Made by a program: the position numbers and the translations under genes
Source: REDI01 sp038123735
GTDB taxonomy: Bacteria > Myxococcota_A > UBA796 > GCA-2862545
Direction of reading: 5' to 3'
DNA length: 18,370 nucleotides
Assembly (NCBI GenBank): GCA_038123735.1
Contig: JAYPAP010000067.1
Location: 1 to 18,370 of the forward strand
Notes under the pieces: model-generated
Seen by the model: the letters and a program-made list of their open reading frames with translations, nothing else
Databases searched by the model: none
What the model was told of the DNA's origin: nothing
In this document: positions 1 through 6,669 of the stretch, in pieces
How the letters are laid out: each line of letters opens with the position of its first letter
Numbering within the stretch: the stretch's first letter is position 1

Positions 1-69
1 GTTCAGCAACGCGTAAGGATAAAAAGCACAGCACATCGCTCGTGTTTCGCAAGGCGCCCACTTCCTTCC

Positions 70-97
70 TTGTTTCGTTTAAAAACGTGTCTACGAT
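70..97 (+). promoter_or_regulatory. Possible sigma-70-like promoter for the flotillin operon
   Basis: TTGTTT at 70-75 and TACGAT at 92-97 are separated by 16 bases in an AT-richer stretch about 50 bases upstream of the first gene's ATG at 147. The match to the -35 and -10 consensus is only partial. The call rests on position as much as on sequence. Nothing else was recognised in bases 1-146. Confidence 0.25.
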
Positions 98-146
98 TTT
101 TCTGTATCGTTGGACACCTTCTGAACCTGTGTTGTGGAGCTCGGAA

Positions 147-884
147 ATGACACTCCTGATGGGAGTATATCTTGGCGCTTTTTCATTCGGCGCCATCCTG
201 CTCGGCGTGTCCGCGTTGCTCGGTGGAGATGGCATCGATGCCGATGCGGATGTCGATGTAGACGGACTGGACGTCGATGGGCTGGACTTTGATGTCGATG
301 TCGATGTCGATGTCGATGTCGATGTCGATGTCGATGTCGATGCGGATGGGGGCCTGATCATTGACCTCGATGGCGACCAATCCTTCGATGCACTGGGTTG
401 GTTCCCGATCTTGTCTCTGAGATTCTGGACGTTTTTCCTATTTTCCTTCGGACTCCTCGGCACGGGACTGTCCCTCACCACCACCTTCTCCGACGGCATC
501 TCCGCATCCATCTCCGCAAGCCTCGGTTTTTTGATCAGCTACGCCATCACGATGGCGTTCCAGCTGATCAAACGAAACTCGGAGAGCATGGATACCTGTT
601 CGGTCGGCCTCAAGCAGGAGGTGGCAACAACTACGCTCCCAATCCGGCCCGGTAGTACAGGAAAGATCCGTCTTCGGGCTGGTGGCGAGATCATCGATAT
701 ACTGGCTCGTTCAACACATGATGAGGAGATCACGATCGGTAGGGAGGTGATCATCATGGACGTGACCGATGGGGTCGCCCACGTTCTGCCGATGGACAGA
801 CTCGAAGCATCAGCGACTGATGCCTCGGCTGAACAGCAAAAGTATCGCGCTTTAAACAACCGAAACCAACAAAAGGAGTCCTGA
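147..884 (+). CDS. NfeD/YqiJ-like membrane OB-fold protein with Asp-Val repeat loop, flotillin partner
   Basis: The protein has 245 residues. A first membrane segment lies at about residues 5-25, followed by an acidic loop at 28-82 containing a long run of alternating Asp and Val. Two further membrane segments lie near 88-110 and 120-140, and a soluble beta-rich domain at about 155-220 (around PIRPGSTGKIRL) fits an NfeD-type OB fold. This order matches the YuaF/NfeD1b/YqiJ proteins encoded next to flotillins, which help organise flotillin assemblies in the membrane. The positively charged IKR after the third segment suggests the OB domain is cytosolic. The ATG at 147 is preferred over an in-frame ATG at 42 because GGAG (136-139) sits 7 bases upstream and the extra 35 residues look non-coding. 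The stop abuts the next ATG (TGAATG), so translational coupling with the flotillins is likely. The family assignment rests on topology and neighbours more than on sequence identity. Confidence 0.75.
   Translation: MTLLMGVYLGAFSFGAILLGVSALLGGDGIDADADVDVDGLDVDGLDFDVDVDVDVDVDVDVDVDADGGLIIDLDGDQSFDALGWFPILSLRFWTFFLFSFGLLGTGLSLTTTFSDGISASISASLGFLISYAITMAFQLIKRNSESMDTCSVGLKQEVATTTLPIRPGSTGKIRLRAGGEIIDILARSTHDEEITIGREVIIMDVTDGVAHVLPMDRLEASATDASAEQQKYRALNNRNQQKES
291..338 (+). repeat. (GATGTC)8 tandem hexanucleotide repeat
   Basis: There are eight perfect copies of GATGTC, flanked by degenerate copies from about 228 to 350. They encode an Asp-Val run in the loop between membrane segments 1 and 2 of the NfeD-like protein. 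The unit is 6 bases, so slippage would lengthen or shorten the acidic loop by two residues without breaking the frame. Confidence 0.95.
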
Positions 885-2162
885 ATGCTAGGAGTCATGT
901 CCCTAGGTATATTCATTGGCCTCGCAGTGGCCATTCTGGTGGTCATTGGAGTGGCCAGCTCGCTTCTGGTCGTGGGCCGACCCAATGAAGTGCTGGTGTT
1001 CTCCGGCGGAGGCAAGGGCGGCTACAAGACGCTCGTCGGAGGGTCGAGAAAGCTGTACATCCCGATCCTTGAGCGGGTTGATCGGATGTCGCTTGAGACG
1101 CTTCCCATCGATATCCGAGTAACAAACGCCTATTCTAAAGGCGGCATTCCTCTCGATGTTCACGCGGTAGCGAATATCAAGGTCTCATCCGATGAGGCGA
1201 TCATTGGCAATGCTATCGAGCGATTCCTAGGTCAAAACCCCCAAGAAATCCGTAGCGTGGGTAAGGAAACCCTGGAAGGTCACCTCCGAGGTGTCCTCGC
1301 CACCCTCACCCCAGAAGAAGTCAACGAAGATCGCCTAAAGTTCGCGAATATGCTGAGTCACGAAGCCGATGCTGACTTCGACAAGCTCGGCTTGCACCTC
1401 GATACCCTCAAGATCCAAAACGTCACGGATTCCACCAACTACTTGGAGAGTATTGGTCGGATGCGCATCGCAGAGGTCATCCGAGATGCGGAGATCGCGG
1501 AGTCCACGGCGAAGGCTTCTTCTACCGAAGCCGAAGCGCGCTACCAACAGGAGGGTAAGGTCGCCACGGAGACGGCACAACTGAGCATCGTGCAGGCGCA
1601 AAACGAACTGCGAACCCTCACCGCCGAGCTGACCGCCAAGATCGAGTCGGCCAATGAGACCGCCGAGGCATCTGCTCGGGAAGCACAGGCTGAAGCCGCA
1701 GCGGGACTTCAGGCTATCCGGCGGGAGCTGGAGCAGTTCCGTCTCCAGGCCGACCAAGTCTTACCGGCAGAGGCCCATAAAGTCGCGAAGGAGTACGAAG
1801 CGCAGGGCAAAGCCGCCTACGTTGAACAGTCTGGTCGCGCCAAGGCCGAAGTGCTGCAGATGATGACGGACGCTTGGCTCTCTGCCGGAGCAGATGCCAA
1901 GGATATCTTCCTGATCCAACAGCTTGAGGAAGTTCTGGAGACCGTGGTCGACCGAGTCAAAGGCTCGGAAGTTCAGGAGGTCGTCCTTCTGGACAACGGC
2001 GACGGCACCGCCCTTCCAACGTATATTTCGAGCTATCCGGCAGCGATTCGCCGCGTGCTTGAGGAGCTGCGGGCCTCCACCGGGGTCGACGTGACCGGCA
2101 TCCTCTCCGGTGATGCGCAGCACCTCCTCCCCACCCTGCCAACAAAGGAGCAAAACCAATGA
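885..2162 (+). CDS. Flotillin-like SPFH-domain protein, first of tandem pair
   Basis: The protein has 425 residues. An N-terminal membrane anchor (about 6-30) is followed by an SPFH domain (about 30-210) with flotillin hallmarks: PNEVLVFSGG at 33-42, VTNAYSKGGIPL at 79-90, KETLEGHLRGVL at 127-138 and LGLHLDTLKIQNVTD at 168-182. Next comes an Ala/Glu-rich coiled coil (about 195-340) and a C-terminal segment used in oligomerisation in this family. Flotillins form large membrane assemblies that define lipid microdomains. The ATG directly follows the previous stop, with AAAAGGAG (871-878) 6 bases upstream. The 3' end overlaps the next gene as ATGA. The coiled coil differs clearly in sequence from the downstream paralogue, so the pair is an old duplication with probable heteromer formation (inferred). 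A second ATG at 897 is a weaker start. Confidence 0.9.
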   Translation: MLGVMSLGIFIGLAVAILVVIGVASSLLVVGRPNEVLVFSGGGKGGYKTLVGGSRKLYIPILERVDRMSLETLPIDIRVTNAYSKGGIPLDVHAVANIKVSSDEAIIGNAIERFLGQNPQEIRSVGKETLEGHLRGVLATLTPEEVNEDRLKFANMLSHEADADFDKLGLHLDTLKIQNVTDSTNYLESIGRMRIAEVIRDAEIAESTAKASSTEAEARYQQEGKVATETAQLSIVQAQNELRTLTAELTAKIESANETAEASAREAQAEAAAGLQAIRRELEQFRLQADQVLPAEAHKVAKEYEAQGKAAYVEQSGRAKAEVLQMMTDAWLSAGADAKDIFLIQQLEEVLETVVDRVKGSEVQEVVLLDNGDGTALPTYISSYPAAIRRVLEELRASTGVDVTGILSGDAQHLLPTLPTKEQNQ

Positions 2163-3436
2163 TCGACGCAGAATTCCTTGTCAACCTTGGCGGCTTCGGC
2201 ACCTCATTGGTTTTCGCCCTGATCGTGGTGCTTGGATTCGGGATCTATACGCTTCGCAACCTTATCTACGTCTGCGGGCCGAATGAAGTACTGATCTTCT
2301 CCGGCGGACGGAAAGTCGGAAAAGATGGACGTGTCCGTGGATATCGGGTGATTCGAGGGGGCCGCGGGGTGCGTATCCCGCTCCTGGAAAAGGTGGACTC
2401 CATCGACCTCACCAACATGATCATCGAGGTAGCGGTCACCAATGCGTATGCGAAAGGCGGCATCCCCCTTACGGTAAGCGGGGTGGCGAACATCAAGGTC
2501 GCTTCTAAGTCGCCCAATTTGGATAATGCGATCGAACGCTTCACCGGCAAGAAGCGCTCTGACCTCATTAAAATTGCTAAAGAGACCCTTGAAGGCAATC
2601 TTCGCGGTGTTTTGAGTCAGCTCACCCCCGAGCAGGTCAATGAGGACAAGGTTCGATTCGCGGAGATTCTGCTGGAGGAAGCCGAGGCGGACCTCGCCAA
2701 GCTTGGTTTGGAGCTCGACACCCTCAAGGTGCAGAACGTGACCGACGACCGCGGTTTCCTTGACTCAATTGGTCGGATCCGCTCGGCTGAAGTCATCCGA
2801 GATGCGCAGATCTCGGAGGCCGCAGCGACCGCGAGCGCCAAGGTCAAAGATGCCGCTAACTTCGAGCGTGCGCGACTGGCGGAAATCGAGAACCGACGCA
2901 AGGAGATCACGGCCGAAGCAGAGCGCAAAATTCGCGATGCGGAAACGAGGGCTGCGGCTCTCATCGCTGAGGAACGTGGCAAGATCCAAGCACAGATCGC
3001 TCGTGCCCAAGCCGACATCAAAGTCCAGCAGGCACGCGTCGAAGAGGTCAAACAGCAGCTTCAAGCCAACGTCATCGAGCCTGCCAAGGCGCAGATGCTC
3101 ACCGACATCGCAGAGGCAAAGGGTGGTGCAGCGAAGATTATCGAGGAAGGCAAAGCTACCGTGGCAGTCTTGGCGGAGATGATCTCCACTTGGCAAAAAG
3201 GTGGCGAAAACGCCCGTGATATCTTCCTGATGCAGAAGCTCCAGTCCGTCATGAGCGCCTTGGTCTCCTCGATCGAGGACGTCCAGATCGACAAGGTGAC
3301 CGTTCTTCCGGCCGGCAGTGCCGGCGGCTCAAGTACCGGCGCCAACCTGGTAAAGCTCAATGAGGAAGTGCGCGCCACCCTCGGCGTGGACATTCCGCTG
3401 CTGCTCGAGACGTGGCGCCAGGCGCAACTCAAGTAA
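2159..3436 (+). CDS. Flotillin-like SPFH-domain protein, second of tandem pair
   Basis: The protein has 425 residues, the same length as its upstream paralogue. A hydrophobic anchor (about 15-38) precedes the SPFH domain with PNEVLIFSGG (41-50), VTNAYAKGGIPLTV, KETLEGNLRGVL and LGLELDTLKVQNVTD. A long, more Arg/Lys/Glu-rich coiled coil follows (about 205-330), then a C-terminal region ending ETWRQAQLK. The start codon overlaps the previous stop (ATGA at 2159-2162). AAAGGAG (2144-2150) lies 8 bases upstream, so expression is coupled to the first flotillin. The SPFH halves are much more alike than the coils, which suggests the two proteins share membrane binding but differ in assembly contacts. 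The gene ends one base before the convergent beta-helix gene. Confidence 0.9.
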   Translation: MIDAEFLVNLGGFGTSLVFALIVVLGFGIYTLRNLIYVCGPNEVLIFSGGRKVGKDGRVRGYRVIRGGRGVRIPLLEKVDSIDLTNMIIEVAVTNAYAKGGIPLTVSGVANIKVASKSPNLDNAIERFTGKKRSDLIKIAKETLEGNLRGVLSQLTPEQVNEDKVRFAEILLEEAEADLAKLGLELDTLKVQNVTDDRGFLDSIGRIRSAEVIRDAQISEAAATASAKVKDAANFERARLAEIENRRKEITAEAERKIRDAETRAAALIAEERGKIQAQIARAQADIKVQQARVEEVKQQLQANVIEPAKAQMLTDIAEAKGGAAKIIEEGKATVAVLAEMISTWQKGGENARDIFLMQKLQSVMSALVSSIEDVQIDKVTVLPAGSAGGSSTGANLVKLNEEVRATLGVDIPLLLETWRQAQLK

Positions 3437-3437
3437 T

Positions 3438-4919
3438 TCAGGTTCCGGGAACTTCTTTGCAGATATTCCCGGAAATGTCATGGGACTGACCCGTGCGGTC
3501 ATAGATGCCGTCGCGGTCTGCCCCCCCAAAATCCTTCGAGCAGGGCGAGTGGTACCACTCCCCTGCTCCATTATTAAATGAGTTCCCCTTGATCTTCGCC
3601 CCGGTAACCGTGGGCAAGTTCAGACCCACCGCGTTCTGAGCAACCTCAAAGTGGCTCACCGTCTTCGCGCGAGTGATCGTGTTGTTGAGCAGCTCCGCGC
3701 GAGGAACCTCCACGTCCAGGAAGATACCTGCGGACAACCATCCCGGAATATCGGCGCGCCCATCCACGCCACGTCGTGACGGGTCGGAGTTGGCGAAGAT
3801 GACTGTATTCTCTTCGATCAATGGTTCAACGGTTCGGAGAGCGAGAATACCCGCGAAGTCCGAAAGCCGGATCTCATTGTTGAGCAGATGAAGGCCCTTC
3901 AAGACCCCCCGCGATGCATCCCCACCGTCTCCATCAACCTCGATACCGTGGTACTGTGAACGTAAAATATTGTTCTCAAGTATGATTCCGGTCGATTGGA
4001 AGTTCCGTCCGGAAAAATCATGTTCGATCTGCGGCTTAATGGTGACGGCCGCAAAATGGGAATTTCGCACTCTATTATTACTAAACCGAATGTCCTCACC
4101 CGGTATGGAAATATGGACCCCATTGACCTTGCTATCGATGATGGTGTTGCCCGTTGCTAGCACCGACTTGCACATGTAGATCGCCAACATGCCGCCTTCG
4201 ACCGTATTTCCGGAAAACTCACCGTTCTTCTGAAGGCTAAAGGAGACGCTATCTCCCACGAACTGTGAGGTGATCTGGTTGTTCAGGATGCGGTTGCCCT
4301 CGCTCAAGGAACCCGACTCATAGGCATCTACGGTTGGTTTACCCTTTGCAACGTCGGGTCCGGCCAAGAAGACCGTGAAGATCTTATCGCCACCGTGGAT
4401 GATCGAGTTGCGGACCGTCATTCGATTCGCATCTGCTTGGACAAGGGCTGCTTGTCCCATCTCCCGAGTATCGAGCGTAACTTCTTCGATCGTCACGTCG
4501 TCGCCGTAGACCACGACGAGGTCGTTATCCATCTTGGCGGGCTTGAAGATCACACTCTCGGCAGACTCGCCGGTGATTCGTACGTCATCCATGTCGATGA
4601 GTAAGCGTTGATCGAGGAGGTACTCACCAGCTTTGACGGTGAGATAACGCTTACCGGCCGCCAGAGCGCTGATAGGATCTAGGTAGTCGCCGGTTCCATC
4701 CGCGGCGATGACTGCATTGAGGTCGAACTCGGTATCGGAGTCAGAATCCGAGTCAGAATCCGAGTCAGAATCCGAGTCCGAGTCCGAGTCGATATCCGAG
4801 TCCGAGTCGATGTCGGAGTCCGAGTCGACATCGGTATCTATCGGCGGCTCATCCGTTGGAGCCTCCGCCGGACAGGCCAGCGCCAGTACGCAGATGAGTG
4901 GGATGCAGTGCCATCGCAT
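3438..4919 (-). CDS. Beta-helix repeat lipoprotein with Ser-Asp stalk
   Basis: The protein has 493 residues. A short signal peptide ends in the lipobox LALAC (Cys16), predicting a lipid-anchored envelope protein. A linker of alternating Ser and Asp (about residues 28-62) follows, then a domain with repeated short beta-strand units rich in Asn and Gly, such as ILNNQITS, FSGNTVEGG, FSNNRVRNS, LENNILRS and LNNEIRLS. This pattern is typical of NosD/pectate-lyase-like right-handed parallel beta helices, which bind or cleave polysaccharides. No specific catalytic motif was recognised, so the substrate is unknown. The ATG at 4919 has GGAGG 4 bases upstream and leads straight into the signal peptide. 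An in-frame ATG at 4955 would add 12 residues and disrupt it. It is the last gene of a probable three-gene leftward operon, 56 bases after the steroid reductase homologue. Confidence 0.85.
   Translation of the reverse strand: MRWHCIPLICVLALACPAEAPTDEPPIDTDVDSDSDIDSDSDIDSDSDSDSDSDSDSDSDSDTEFDLNAVIAADGTGDYLDPISALAAGKRYLTVKAGEYLLDQRLLIDMDDVRITGESAESVIFKPAKMDNDLVVVYGDDVTIEEVTLDTREMGQAALVQADANRMTVRNSIIHGGDKIFTVFLAGPDVAKGKPTVDAYESGSLSEGNRILNNQITSQFVGDSVSFSLQKNGEFSGNTVEGGMLAIYMCKSVLATGNTIIDSKVNGVHISIPGEDIRFSNNRVRNSHFAAVTIKPQIEHDFSGRNFQSTGIILENNILRSQYHGIEVDGDGGDASRGVLKGLHLLNNEIRLSDFAGILALRTVEPLIEENTVIFANSDPSRRGVDGRADIPGWLSAGIFLDVEVPRAELLNNTITRAKTVSHFEVAQNAVGLNLPTVTGAKIKGNSFNNGAGEWYHSPCSKDFGGADRDGIYDRTGQSHDISGNICKEVPGT
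3443..3474. terminator. Candidate bidirectional terminator hairpin between convergent genes
   Basis: TTCCGGGAA at 3443-3451 and TTCCCGGAA at 3466-3474 form a perfect 9-bp stem with a 14-base loop. It begins 6 bases after the flotillin stop and lies inside the last codons of the opposing gene. There is no T-run on either side, so it is not a classic intrinsic terminator. It may act as a 3' end stabiliser or a U-tract-less terminator. Confidence 0.5.
4735..4836 (-). repeat. Ser-Asp coding hexamer/dodecamer repeats
   Basis: On the + strand, three perfect copies of TCAGAATCCGAG (4741-4776) are followed by TCCGAG and TCGATN-type hexamers up to about 4836. On the coding (-) strand they specify alternating Asp and Ser, forming the linker between the lipidated Cys and the beta-helix domain. 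All units are multiples of 6 bases, so copy-number change keeps the frame. Confidence 0.9.
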
Positions 4920-4943
4920 GGAACCTCCGAAAGCAGACTCCGA

Positions 4944-4966
4944 AGTATTGCACACTGCTGCATACT
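4944..4966 (-). other. Imperfect inverted repeat in the 56-base intergenic gap
   Basis: On the + strand, AGTATTGCA (4944-4952) and TGCATACT (4959-4966) pair as an 8-bp stem with one bulged base and a 6-base loop. It lies between the steroid-reductase stop and the ribosome site of the beta-helix lipoprotein. With no T-run, it could be an mRNA processing or stability element rather than a terminator. Function is not established. Confidence 0.35.
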
Positions 4967-4975
4967 GCGGTCAGG

Positions 4976-5734
4976 TCACCAAACAAATGGGATGATGATC
5001 CTGCGTTCTTCTGGATAGTCCGTGAAGGTCTCCCGATACCACTGAGCGTGACGATGCGCTCTGGGCACCAGATTGGCTGCTGTCCAGATAAAGAAACTCA
5101 AAGACGCCAAATTCCACGTTAAGAGTGCAAAACCCGCCCACTGAGCGCACTCTCCAAGATAATTGGGCGAGCTAACCCAGCGGTGAAGACCGCGATTTGG
5201 GATGCGGTACCCGGTCTCTCCCGGCGCCCGAAGTGTTCTGAGGACGTGGTCCGAGTGCACGTGCACCGTAAAACCGATGGCGAAGAGCACCAATCCCAAA
5301 ACAGCATGGATACCCAGAACGGCACCCCACCCCTCGCTCACCTGCCCGTAGAATAGGACGAGACCATTGAATCCGGCATTGGCGAGATTGAACACGATGG
5401 CGAGAGCCGCGATGAGTGCAGGCATCTCCTTGCCCGTCAACCGAGCCAAAAATGGGTATATAAAACTCCGATATGCGTAGTGGCCTCCCCAGAGACACAC
5501 GGCGATTGTAGGGAGAGGTCCACGCGCATCGCTCGCTGCATAGAGGGCTACTATCAGGAAAAATGATGGCGCCTCCATGATAATCCAGCCAAGACGGGCG
5601 GGGACTTTGGGCCCCCACCCTTCTCGTTCATGACGCCCATACGGGGCCGACGTGAAGAACAGCACGCTGAATGTCACCACGGCTACGGTGACCCACGCCC
5701 AAAAGACAGGGACGATCCAAGCTTCGGGCACCAT
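4976..5734 (-). CDS. Steroid 5-alpha-reductase family membrane enzyme (SRD5A-like)
   Basis: The protein has 252 residues with about six or seven membrane segments. It closely resembles animal 3-oxo-5-alpha-steroid 4-dehydrogenases, which reduce the delta-4 double bond of 3-oxo steroids with NADPH. Features seen: MEAPSF (E54) and GGHYAYRSFIYPF (Y86), which line up with the substrate-binding Glu57/Tyr91 pair of human SRD5A2. Further matches are VHVHSDHVLRTLRAPGETGY (157-176), SSPNYLGE (188-195), the RAHRHAQWY region (225-233) and the C-terminal IIIPFVW, where the family also ends. NADPH-contact equivalents D162, R169, N191 and R225 are present, while the SRD5A2 Asn160 position is His158. The family is about 250-260 residues long, so the gene is complete. 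Start: the ATG at 5734 has AGGAGG only 2 bases away, and the next codon, GTG at 5731, has ideal spacing, so either may be used. It follows the hydrolase gene by 8 bases. The natural substrate is unknown and could be a sterol, a steroid or another enone lipid. Confidence 0.87.
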   Translation of the reverse strand: MVPEAWIVPVFWAWVTVAVVTFSVLFFTSAPYGRHEREGWGPKVPARLGWIIMEAPSFFLIVALYAASDARGPLPTIAVCLWGGHYAYRSFIYPFLARLTGKEMPALIAALAIVFNLANAGFNGLVLFYGQVSEGWGAVLGIHAVLGLVLFAIGFTVHVHSDHVLRTLRAPGETGYRIPNRGLHRWVSSPNYLGECAQWAGFALLTWNLASLSFFIWTAANLVPRAHRHAQWYRETFTDYPEERRIIIPFVW

Positions 5735-5742
5735 CTCCTCCT

Positions 5743-6594
5743 CTAGAGGAAGCTTACGCCATCGAGACCATCAAACCAGGCATTCCCAGGGGTCCACCAT
5801 TGCTCTCCGGCTGGGTCTACCCCTCCGCGCCAGAGCAACCAGGCCGTGGTCAGTCCGCGAATGGTGCCGACGGTGTCCTCTCCGCCTGAGCCGCCGCAAA
5901 TTGCGGTGCATCCTCCATCGGTCGGAGCTTCAAAATCACAGTGGGTTGCCCCGTCGACTCGAAGCGCAGAATCATCAGCAAACCACCTGTTTGCGTTGTT
6001 TTGGTCGTTGCAACGAGAACTGTCCCCAACGAGCCCTCCAACGGGGATAGTCACGTCCTTCAAAGCCGCCGCGCCCAGTCCATCCGCATCGACCCCGTCG
6101 AGGGTAAACGCCGCCACAGGGGGATTCTCCGCTGCTGCGAGCACGGAGGCCAAGCCACCGGCGGAGTGTCCTACGTAGATCCATCGCTCAAGTCCCAACT
6201 TCGTGGGTAATTCGCCGAGTTCCTCACCATTGGCATCGTGGTCGGTGTCGGTGATCCGGGCGTGGCACAGGTTGACCGTAATCACGTCAAGCCCCCAGCT
6301 TGCGAGGTGCTCTCCCCAGCCCGCCGTGTTGTCCTGCGATCGCAGAAAGCCGTGGCTGAGAATCACTGTTGCGCCCGACACTTCCGTGGCACCTGAGTAA
6401 CGAGTCCACGACATATCACAGTCGCCCACGCGGGTGCTCCCCGTCTCAAAGTTAACCGCGAAGCTTCCCTTCTTGGCGTAGTCTTGTGCCTCTACAGCCT
6501 CCGGATCGGTATCAGTATCAGTATCAGTATCGGAGACCGAGATCGACCCTCCGCCGCATGCCACCACACTTAGAAATACTAAATTGCGCATCAT
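5743..6594 (-). CDS. Alpha/beta-hydrolase lipoprotein, chlorophyllase/PET-hydrolase-like
   Basis: The protein has 283 residues. The signal ends in lipobox SVVAC (Cys13), followed by a Gly/Ser spacer and an SDTDTDTDTD stalk (21-30). The catalytic domain shows LSHGF (79-83, oxyanion region) and the nucleophile elbow GHSAGG (142-147, Ser144). TLDGVDADG (164-172) resembles the chlorophyllase LDPVDG acid region, so D166 or D169 is the candidate acid, and GATHCDF carries His218. This makes an ester-cleaving serine hydrolase at the envelope likely. Several Cys (109, 195, 219, 229, 233) could form disulfides, consistent with export. The ATG at 6594 has GGAGG 5 bases upstream, and a second ATG follows immediately. 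It is the first gene of the leftward group and is followed after 8 bases by the steroid reductase homologue, which suggests a lipid-ester substrate (inferred). Substrate cannot be read from sequence. Confidence 0.8.
   Translation of the reverse strand: MMRNLVFLSVVACGGGSISVSDTDTDTDTDPEAVEAQDYAKKGSFAVNFETGSTRVGDCDMSWTRYSGATEVSGATVILSHGFLRSQDNTAGWGEHLASWGLDVITVNLCHARITDTDHDANGEELGELPTKLGLERWIYVGHSAGGLASVLAAAENPPVAAFTLDGVDADGLGAAALKDVTIPVGGLVGDSSRCNDQNNANRWFADDSALRVDGATHCDFEAPTDGGCTAICGGSGGEDTVGTIRGLTTAWLLWRGGVDPAGEQWWTPGNAWFDGLDGVSFL
6509..6532 (-). repeat. Thr-Asp coding hexanucleotide repeat
   Basis: Three copies of GTATCA plus one GTATCG on the + strand (TGATAC on the coding strand) encode the Thr-Asp stalk just after the lipidated Cys of the hydrolase. 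It is a third instance in this window of a hexamer repeat encoding Asp-X dipeptides. Confidence 0.85.
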
Positions 6595-6669
6595 AAATTC
6601 CTCCGCGGGGGGCGTTAGCGTGGCGAACGATGCGTCGCACGGCGAAAACGAGCAGCACCGAGGTGTCGA

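Noticed and set aside
42..146. 35-residue N-terminal extension of the first gene
   Set aside because: The upstream ATG lacks a good ribosome site, while the ATG at 147 has GGAG at proper spacing and begins directly before the first membrane segment.
291..338. Hexamer array as a CRISPR or phase-variable on/off switch
   Set aside because: Units are 6 bases with no spacers, and copy change keeps the reading frame, so neither applies. Only length variation is possible.
183..380. Minus-strand frame encoding a long Ile-Asp repeat
   Set aside because: It is the reverse reading of the (GATGTC)8 repeat inside the NfeD-like gene and has no ribosome site or domain.
2617..3196. Long antisense frames within the second flotillin gene
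   Set aside because: These are GC-driven shadows of the coiled-coil codons, with Ser/Arg-rich composition and no domains or ribosome sites.
4708..4995. Plus-strand frame encoding a Ser-Glu repeat protein
   Set aside because: It is the shadow of the Ser-Asp stalk of the minus-strand lipoprotein. It runs across the ribosome site of the real gene and has no start signal.
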